64,000 bases of DNA, from the NCBI RefSeq assembly GCF_029227915.1, contig NC_079881.1, forward strand, positions 18,761,501 through 18,825,500. Direction: 5' to 3'. Under the pieces are notes generated by a model. It made no database searches and was not told the DNA's origin. It saw only the letters and a program-made list of their open reading frames with translations. This DNA is from Hydractinia symbiolongicarpus. Lineage: Eukaryota > Cnidaria > Hydrozoa > Anthoathecata > Hydractiniidae. Below are positions 57,331 to 64,000 of the stretch, piece by piece (within the stretch, counting starts at the first letter, position 1; every line of letters begins with the position of its first letter). The position numbers and the translations under genes were made by a program.

Positions 57331-58954
57331 GTTTTACAGGTTGACAAGCTATGTAATTTCTCACCTTCCTCAAACTGTACTACGGCCGCCACTACAACGG
57401 GATTTTGATGAATGGTGACAGTTTCACTTCCAAAAATGTTGTCTTGATCACTACACTGGTTGCCTGTGACAACTGTTGCGATTGACTGCAGGGTTGATAA
57501 ATTTGTTGGTATTGACTGTTTTGTGTTTGGTAAATATTTTGGTATTAACTGTTGTGAGGTTGGTAAATATTTGGGTATTGTCTGTGCAGTTAATAAATTG
57601 TTCCCGTTGACTAAGTTGTTGACACAGAGTGTGTAGGTGGTAAATTGTGTGTAGTATTTGGCAGCGTAACATGTCGTTTGTTAAACTTGAATTTTTTTGT
57701 TTACCCACAGCTGTTTTACAAATGTTTTTTTTGCATTTATAATTTATTTGCGAGCGTCTTCTTTTTGTTTTGATAGTTGTTTCATTGACTTCAGGTTCTA
57801 TTATTTAATATTTAACTGAATACACTTTTGCTTTAGAGCAAGTTCTTTATTTAAGAAACTATTTCTTTTAGATATGTTTTGTAGTACAACAGCAGGCATA
57901 TTAGATTTCATTACTTTTTCCACTACAAGATCTTGCTTTTCTTTTAAAGTAATCAATTCCTTTTCACCAGATTTTTTTTTTGTTGTTTCTTTAGTTTGAT
58001 TTACATTGTTTAATGACAAACAGGGAATTTTTTATGGGGACTGAGTGATGTGGATGATGTAACAGAAGGAATGCTTATGATGTCATCAAAGACAAATGAT
58101 TGGTAGTGATTGTCATTTACCTTCCCAAGCAAAATAAAAGGCAGCTGCAGTAGTACCATCAGTCAATAGATGTCCCAGTTGTTGTTCACCAGCAATATCA
58201 TGTGTTTCATCATGAGTAGGACTAATGAGGGTATATGGGTGCATTGCAGTACTGGTATCAGATGTTATCAAAATGTTGACGCCCAGCATTATTGCAACAG
58301 CTCGTATGAAAATCTCTTACTAATTCAAAATTTATACTTTGTGGTTCTTTAGATATGTTTACATTTAATGTCTGAATAATATAGTATACAAGTCGATGGC
58401 CCGTGAAAAATCACGGTCCGCCCGTCCTTATTTTACCGCTTCCGTGTGTCTCGCTACTTGCGGTATCATTTCCTTTTTCATGTCTTTCTTTTTTCATTTC
58501 TTTCTTTCTAATATTTCTGAAATGAAACAGTAATGAACAATTACTCCTGCTGGGACTTGAACCCAGAAATACAAGAGTTTCGTTGAAAACAGGAATGATA
58601 CAGCAAGACAAAACAATAGAAGGTAAAAAAAACAAAACTCACCGTTGAACTTTTGTTTCCATTGTTTGAGCATTTGAACTTCTTTCATTTTACAATTGTG
58701 AATTTTCAACTAAATATCAAAGAAAACATTTATCATCATATTGAAGATCATACTGGTCATACAATTTCATACAAGATAACAGCAGCAATATCATCAAAAG
58801 ACTGAAATGATAGATTTATTTTTATACACATAAAGTTTACAATCGAATGAAAATAGGTATTTACAACACTGTGTACACCATGTTTAACCTATAATTTATG
58901 GCTGAAGTGACATATAAAAAAGGTGTACTAAAACTATAAAAACAATACTTAAAC
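57331..58954. other. Helitron 5' flank and spacer with a tRNA T-arm-like sequence
   Basis: 57480-57660 has loose repeats of GGTATTGACTGTT/TGGTAAATATTT. On the minus strand CTGGG-TTCAAGT-CCCAG (58566-58550) is a perfect five-base T-arm with a B-box (GGTTCAAGTCC). No convincing D arm or acceptor stem could be paired with it, so a tRNA-derived SINE remnant is more likely than a tRNA. No protein is recognised. Confidence 0.4.
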
Positions 58955-59851
58955 TCAGTCACTAAAAATATTAGAAAACGTCATTCTACGTTTGTTAGCA
59001 GCTGCAAATTCATCTACAACTTGATCTAAATCAACAGTCACATCTCGATTGAACATTATAACACAGAGACTGTTCAATCTTTCCTGTGTCATTGTATTCC
59101 TCATCCATGTCTTCACACGACGTAAACCTAAAATACTCCTCTCACAGGTGCAAGTAGTGACAGGTATAGTAGCTAGAATTCGTATCGCTTCATGTATCGA
59201 TGGGAATAAAAGTTTGTCAGTGTGTTTTAACAGACCTTGCAATGTGGTAGGTAACACTCCGGTGAATGTTCTCCACTTAACTTTCCACATATCTAACTGT
59301 GCGTACAAGTTACTCAGAGCAGGAATATCATCACGATATCTCTGAATAAATTTAGAAAATTCAACTTTCCATGTTGGTTGGTCTCCCACAAGAACACGAC
59401 CCTCATCTGAAAGAATGGTAGTTGGCATGATGCTGAAACCAGAGTAGACACTGAGATTGTCAATAGAAAATCTAGTGTCCAGTTCTTGCAATATATGATC
59501 GATGAAGGGAATAGCAACAGCCAATTTGTAGTACTCTTTCACTCCATTGGCAACATAGTTCTCTCGATACAACTGGATGCTGCATCGACGTTTCATTGAT
59601 TCCACAACATCAAGCTCAGTAGCTAAAGATAGAACTTTTTCATACCACTTATTAAAATGGGTGTCAATATCTGATCTGATCACTTGCAGTGTTCGTTTCA
59701 ACAAAAGCGCGTTACTTGATGTTTTAACAAGATCAGATTCAATACTCTGTAATTTCACAGTGAGACCACGAGTGTAACCCCAAACCTTTTGAACAATTAC
59801 CAACACGGCAATGAATTCAAACTGACATATGCCTAGGTAGTATAAACTCAA
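58955..59851 (-). pseudogene. hAT-type transposase C-terminal part (ZMYM1/THAP0-like)
   Basis: A 298-codon open frame starting in mid-protein (no N-terminal zinc finger or first catalytic region). It has LELDVVESMKRRCS-like residues and ends with the hAT dimerisation region: IRILATIPVTTCTCERSILG, RRVKTWMRNTMTQERLNSLC and VIMFNRDV. The family cuts and pastes with 8-bp target duplications; here only the C-terminal half remains, so it is probably a 5'-truncated relic. The open frame suggests it is not very old. Confidence 0.8.
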
Positions 59852-59876
59852 ACAAGACTAACAAGTTCCTAGCTAC

Positions 59877-60079
59877 AATCCCGGTCAAAATATATTGGCA
59901 GTAAGCTACAAAAAGTGCAGTATAATCCTTTCTTACCCCCTCTCCCCCATTATCAATGTTTGGAAATGCGTTAGCACGACTTTTGAACATTGATACTGGG
60001 GGAAAGGGGGCTTTGTACTTATCAAGCTCTTGCTACACATGAAAAAAGGGTTTACTGCCATTATTTTTGACCGGGATTG
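59877..60079. mobile_element. Foldback MITE, about 203 bp
   Basis: Left AATCCCGGTCAAAATATATT and right end AATAATTTTTGACCGGGATT-like are inverted over about 28 bp (through GGCAGTAA/TTACTGCC). The inner arms also pair (CCCCCATTATCAATGTT with AACATTGATACTGGGGG). Non-coding. Confidence 0.8.
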
Positions 60080-60108
60080 TCTGAATTTCAAGAAAAAAAT
60101 TTGACAAG

Positions 60109-60159
60109 AGTTGTGGCCTTTTTCTTCCTAGAGAAAGTCAAAAAGGCCTCTACAACTCG
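60109..60159. other. Strong hairpin upstream of the Rep gene
   Basis: GAGTTGTGGCCTTTTT pairs with AAAAAGGCCTCTACAACTC across a ~16-nt loop (CTTCCTAGAGAAAGTC). It is the only perfect long stem between the MITE and the Rep gene. Confidence 0.7.
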
Positions 60160-60232
60160 AATTTACACGTGGACTTGGCCCTAGTTTCTATGAGACTACT
60201 ATTCTGCAACGAATCCAGTGAAATGATAAGCA

Positions 60233-60446
60233 AAATTAGGCGCCAAAATTCGAAGAAAACGAAAGTGAAATCAAATGATATTCAACACAAGAAATAAGCT
60301 CTCATCTTAGTCTAAAATAACGTATAAAATAAAGTATAAAAATTAGGCGCCAAAATTCGAAGAAAACGAAAGTGAAATCAAATGATATTCAACACAAGAA
60401 ATAAGCTCTCATCCTAGCCTAAAATAACGTATAAAATAAAGTATAA
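60233..60446 (+). repeat. 107-bp direct tandem duplication before the Rep gene
   Basis: Units 60233-60339 and 60340-60446 differ at only a few positions (CTTAGT/CCTAGC). Each contains the palindrome GGCGCC and AACGTATAAAATAAAGTATAAA, TATA-like. It ends 13 bp before the Rep ATG, so it probably covers the promoter and possibly Rep-binding direct repeats. Confidence 0.85.
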
Positions 60447-60459
60447 AACCTAATATAGA

Positions 60460-61824
60460 ATGGCAAACAATATAAATAGCGATGAGGAGCTTGAGAACAA
60501 AGACAGTTGCAGAACGTATATGTTAACGTACTCCAAAGCAGATCTAAGTGTTGCTCCAAATCAAAAGGCGTTCACTGACATCGTATTAGAGGCATTTTCC
60601 ATAGGGACGCCTAAGGCTAATGTCGAACACTGGGCTACTTGTACAGAGGTTCATGCAGATGGTGAGCATCAACACTACCACATGGCATTGAAACTGAGTG
60701 GAACCCGTCGTTGGCGCCCCATTCATCAGCACATTTACAAGACACGTAAGATTTCTGTGAACTTCTCATCCAAAAACTATGGGTACTTGGCTGCATACCG
60801 TTATGTTTGCAAAGATAAACCGTTTGAGTCAGTTTTGCACAGCAAAAATCACCCAAACTTAAAGAATGCCAAATCACCAGTGTCAAAGCGGGGTTTCACT
60901 CGTTTTTCCCAAAATTCAAAGAAACGCCGGTGTTTGGAGGGTCCAGTACAAAAACCGGAAGCTTCAGCTAAACGACGCTTATCTAATAGTGATGTTGCCA
61001 AGTTTCTTGTTGAAAACGACATAAAAAATGACACTCAGCTCATGTCAGTGGCAAACCGGAGACAAGCTGAGAATCAGCCAGACTTATTCAACTTTATCTT
61101 AAATAAGTCTTCAAAGGCACTCTCAGAACTCGTTTCTGTAACTTGGAAAATGCACAGTGCCCCTAAAGAGATCGAGCGACAGCAAAAATGTAGACTTGAC
61201 GTTGTGGTAGAAAAATCAAACACAGCCTGCGTAGACGGATGCAACGGCACTTGGTTGGTGTGTGCAAGGCAAGTGTTGAGAAACAATAGCATCAATATAT
61301 ACGTTTTTGCTGATGCTCTGCGAGAATGTCTGAAGCGTGGTCGCAAGAAAAATAACAATATCCTGTTAACAGGACCAACAAATTGTGGAAAATCATTCTT
61401 GTTGAACTCTGTAGAACTAATTTTCAATTGTTTTATTAATCCTGCAAGCAGCAAGTACGCATGGGTTGGCCTCGATGAATGTGAACTCGCCTACCTTTTT
61501 AGGTAGTCAGCGGAATTAATCGCATGGAACAAATTTCTCCTCCTGTTGGAAGGTCAGACTGTTCACCTGCCAAGGCCTAAAAACCAGTTTGCCACTGACA
61601 TGGTTATAGGCAGGGACAATTCCATGCCAATTTTGACTACAAGCAAAGGTTCAATTGAACATGTTGGAAAATATAACCAGAGAGACCAACGCGAAACAGA
61701 TATGATGAGTTCAAGGTGGCGAGAATTCAAATTCATTGAAGAAATCCCAAAGGAATCGATGAAAGACTTAGAACCTTGTCTGCACTGTTTTTGCACCCTG
61801 GTTATCCAAGGCATGGATGCGTAA
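60460..61824 (+). pseudogene. Rep protein: HUH endonuclease plus SF3 helicase, one in-frame stop
   Basis: ATG at 60460. Rolling-circle motifs: I, MLTYSKAD (residues 21-28); II, HYH at 72-74 (QHYHMALKL); III, YVCK at 115-118 with the nicking Tyr. The SF3 helicase part has Walker A GPTNCGKS (305-312), Walker B WVGLDE (335-340), then a TAG at 61504-61506. The same frame continues to 61824 with the motif B'-like LEGQTVHLPRPKNQ and motif C-like PILTTSK. Total 454 codons. The architecture is that of CRESS-DNA/parvovirus-like Reps; from memory related genes are common in cnidarian genomes. Only the stop breaks it. Whether it is an endogenous viral gene or a Rep-type mobile element cannot be decided here. 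Confidence 0.85.
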
Positions 61825-61875
61825 AATGTATAATATATAAAAACTATGTTCGTATTTAAAAGTTATTATATTCCA

Positions 61876-62083
61876 TGCGTCACAAGTGCGTCACATATGC
61901 GTCACAAGCTATATAGTACTATGCTGTAAAAGAATTTAATGCGTCACATGCGTCACATCCAAAGTTTTAAAATAATAGTATATATATCTTTAAAAAAAAT
62001 GTTGTGACGCATGTGACGCATACATTTACCAGTTAAACACATGCAAAAAACCGAGTGACGCATTAGTGACGCACTGTGACGCA
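61876..62083. repeat. Palindromic array of ten TGCGTCAC iterons
   Basis: Five TGCGTCAC (starts 61876, 61887, 61898, 61940, 61949) followed by five inverted GTGACGCA (62004, 62013, 62055, 62066, 62076). Start-to-start steps are 11, 11, 42, 9 and then 9, 42, 11, 10, so the array is mirror-symmetric. It begins 52 bp after the Rep stop and ends 31 bp before the Tc1 stop. Confidence 0.95.
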
Positions 62084-62113
62084 TAGAATTTACAGCTAAA
62101 TATCTTTAAAAAC

Positions 62114-63110
62114 TTAATATTTTGTTCTGGCACCTTTGTGCTTTTGCACAAGTGCCAACCTTTTTGGCATTGATGATATCAGGTTGTCAATAGTTTGTTT
62201 TGGAATACCTGTCAACACGGTTTGCTTGATTCTGTTCACAAACTGTTCATATGTTTCTGCTGTGATGTTCTGTTTCATTGCGTCTTCTTTTAATTTTGTC
62301 CTAACCAGGTGGAAAAAATTTCTATTGGGTTTAGATCCGGGGAGCGTGCCGGTATTTTGACCATGACATAACCTTTGCGCTCCAAGGCCACCCTCGCTGC
62401 TTTTGAATTTTGTTTAGGACATCAATCCTGAAGAAACTTGTACGGTAGCGCAGACTCGCTCTTCGCGAAGGCAGTGGGGAATTGTTCATCAATAACATAC
62501 CTGGCAAAATTGTCGCCAGTGATTTTCCAGTCATGATGGTGACACATGACAACCCCATTACCAAAACTAATCGCAACGAAAAAATTTGCCATCTTACCCC
62601 CACTGCCTTCTTTTCGTCCTTTTGTTGTGATAGAAAGACCTTCGTTGCGCCTACGCCAGGTCATACTTGATACTGTTTTTGCCTCTCCAGCCGGGTTGGG
62701 CTTAAATGCAAATCCAATCCCATCCAAATAAAACCCAATCTCCTAAGTCCAGTACTCGGCCGGGAGATTTAACTGTTGCCTAGCAAACTTCGTGCGAATG
62801 GATTTGTCTTTCACGCTCAAAAGTCCTTTTTTCCTTGATTGACAATACTTGTAACCATGTTTCTGCAAACAACGTCGTATGTCTCTGTTACTTATCTTCC
62901 AGCCGAGTCCTGCTGTCTCTTGAACTTTCTTCGAGGAGAACTGTACCCCATTCCGTCGCAATTGTGCCACAGTTCTGACAATAATTCGTTCCATACGGAT
63001 AGACAACTTTCGAGGGCGACCTTGGTTTTCTTTCCGTGGATCGAACGGGGCAGCGGCATCCATAGGTTTTTTTGCTTGCCTGTAAATGGTCCGCTTTGCA
63101 AACTGTTTTC
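62114..63110 (-). pseudogene. Tc1-like transposase, broken
   Basis: Minus strand: QFAKRTIYRQAKKPMDAAAP, paired HTH GRPRKLSIRMERIIVRTVAQ and WKISNRDIRRCLQKHGYKYC. After a TAG comes FYLDGIGFAFKPNP (first Asp), then VMCHHHDWKITGDNFARYVI. The second Asp box reads FLQD followed by a TGA. The third is PARSPDLNPIE, with the Glu present and a frameshift right after it. It ends QKHKGARTKY and TAA at 62114-62116. Catalytic residues are recognisable but three breaks make it inactive. The N-terminus is cut by the LINE tail at 63112. No inverted ends were identified. Confidence 0.85.
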
Positions 63111-63111
63111 C

Positions 63112-64000
63112 ATTTTATTTATTTATTTATTTATTTATCAATATTTACCCAGGATATACATTTCAGAATAAATTTCTGCTTTTCAAATGTGTCCTGCTAA
63201 AATTAAAATCAAATACTCTACATTATATACAATTAAATATAAAATCGTCGATGTTCTAAAATCCAATAAAATGAAAAGGAATAGGCAAAACAAAAAGAAA
63301 AACGCTAAGCACATAGATGAAATGGTGAAAATACACTAAAGATAAGATTATAGGTGTCCCTGAGTTAAGCGCTCAAATGGGAGATAATTGGTATAAATGG
63401 GTGAGGCAACAAAGCTAGTATAATATATGAAATATTGAAAATGCTATACTAAGAAACGAAAGATAAAACATGCCATATCACAAATGCTTCCTTCTGCTAA
63501 ATGTCGAATGAATAATCGGCAAAAAACATTTTAATTCAAAACCGCGTATGTCATAAGCTTGCAGTATCTAAAAACATCAAGTAGAAAGGGTGAGAAACAG
63601 AGGTGAAAACATATAAGTAAGGAAGACTAGACAAGGTTTAAGAGTTTCATATTGTGTTAGGGTCCAAAGTCCAAATAAAGTGTGTAAGTAGGCCAAACGA
63701 TTAAAAAATATGGTTATCCAATTTATTTTTAAATTTCATATAACTAGGCTCCCTTCGTATATCTATTGGTAAAGAATTATATATACTGGCACCCATATAG
63801 TAAAAACCATTTCTTGCCATATCCAAACGTACTGCTGGTAACTTTAGCGAATAAGAATTGTTTCGAGTCAGTCTTTGATGGTTTAGCAGCTGAAAGTGGT
63901 TCCAATAATTTGAGCATGTTTTACGATCAATACATTTTCTGACAACATTACAAGCATTTCGTTGAATTTTGTCGTAAATGGGTTGTAAACTGTTGCTGTT
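63112..64000 (-). mobile_element. 3' end of a LINE with (AAAT)n tail
   Basis: Minus-strand coding from 64000 to the TAA at 63701-63703: QPIYDKIQRNACNVVRKCID, NYWNHFQLLNHQRLTRNNSY and GFYYMGASIYNSLPIDIRRE, the C-terminal region of CR1/L2-type ORF2 proteins. A 3' UTR of about 560 bp runs down to a (TTTA)n run at 63112-63140, the element's 3' tail. It cuts the 5' part of the Tc1 gene. It differs from the LINE tail at 15009. The element continues beyond the window. Confidence 0.82.

Noticed and set aside
58550-58566. Possible tRNA gene on the minus strand
   Set aside because: A perfect T-arm exists, but I could not find matching acceptor, D and anticodon stems at the right distances.
60233-60446. 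LTR pair around the Rep gene
   Set aside because: The two 107-bp units are adjacent and both upstream; none occurs downstream.
61876-62083. CRISPR array
   Set aside because: Repeats are only 8 bp, inverted about a centre and unevenly spaced; the host is eukaryotic.

Overview
The window looks like a stretch of metazoan nuclear genome, most likely cnidarian. It is AT-rich, has GT-AG introns, and consists almost entirely of nested, mostly decayed transposable elements. I see no host housekeeping gene, rRNA gene, true tRNA gene or CRISPR array. The taxonomic guess rests on recalled likeness of several multicopy proteins to cnidarian sequences and could not be searched.

Layout. 1-14.4 kb and 17.35-26.6 kb are two copies of one long duplication. 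Each carries a transposase-like pseudogene, a ubiquitin-protease (USP) pseudogene and a broken Helitron interrupted by a pogo/Tigger-type element with perfect 27-bp ends. Copy A holds 3.3 kb more (second USP fragment, Helitron Rep fragment) and a tripled 224-bp repeat. Between the copies (14.4-17.35 kb) lies a minus-strand non-LTR retroelement (RT plus restriction-like endonuclease, RLE), itself split by an unrelated LINE tail. 27.57-33.03 kb is a 5.46-kb DNA transposon with ~70-bp inverted ends, inserted in an RT copy. It encodes a two-exon HIRAN-like protein, a large unknown protein and a PHD-finger protein. 33.1-42 kb is an array of plus-strand retroelement copies showing the order RT - zinc knuckle - RLE - USP protease - structured 3' UTR. 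42-45 kb carries palindromic AAGATCTT repeats beside minus-strand exons. 46.35-49.50 kb is a nearly intact pogo-type transposon with a divergent HIRAN-like gene. 50.9-52.6 kb holds 3'-UTR fragments of the retroelement. 53-57.7 kb is a decayed Helitron next to a 64-bp satellite. 59-64 kb holds a hAT end, a foldback MITE, a Rep gene (HUH endonuclease plus SF3 helicase) followed by a palindromic 10-iteron array, a Tc1-like pseudogene and a LINE 3' end.

The three most unusual points: (1) a small HIRAN-like gene recurs in three different DNA-transposon types; (2) a non-LTR element seems to carry a USP (C19) deubiquitinase downstream of its RLE, with two USP subfamilies matched to two 3'-UTR types whose hairpins show compensatory changes; (3) a compact Rep-plus-iteron module of about 2 kb.
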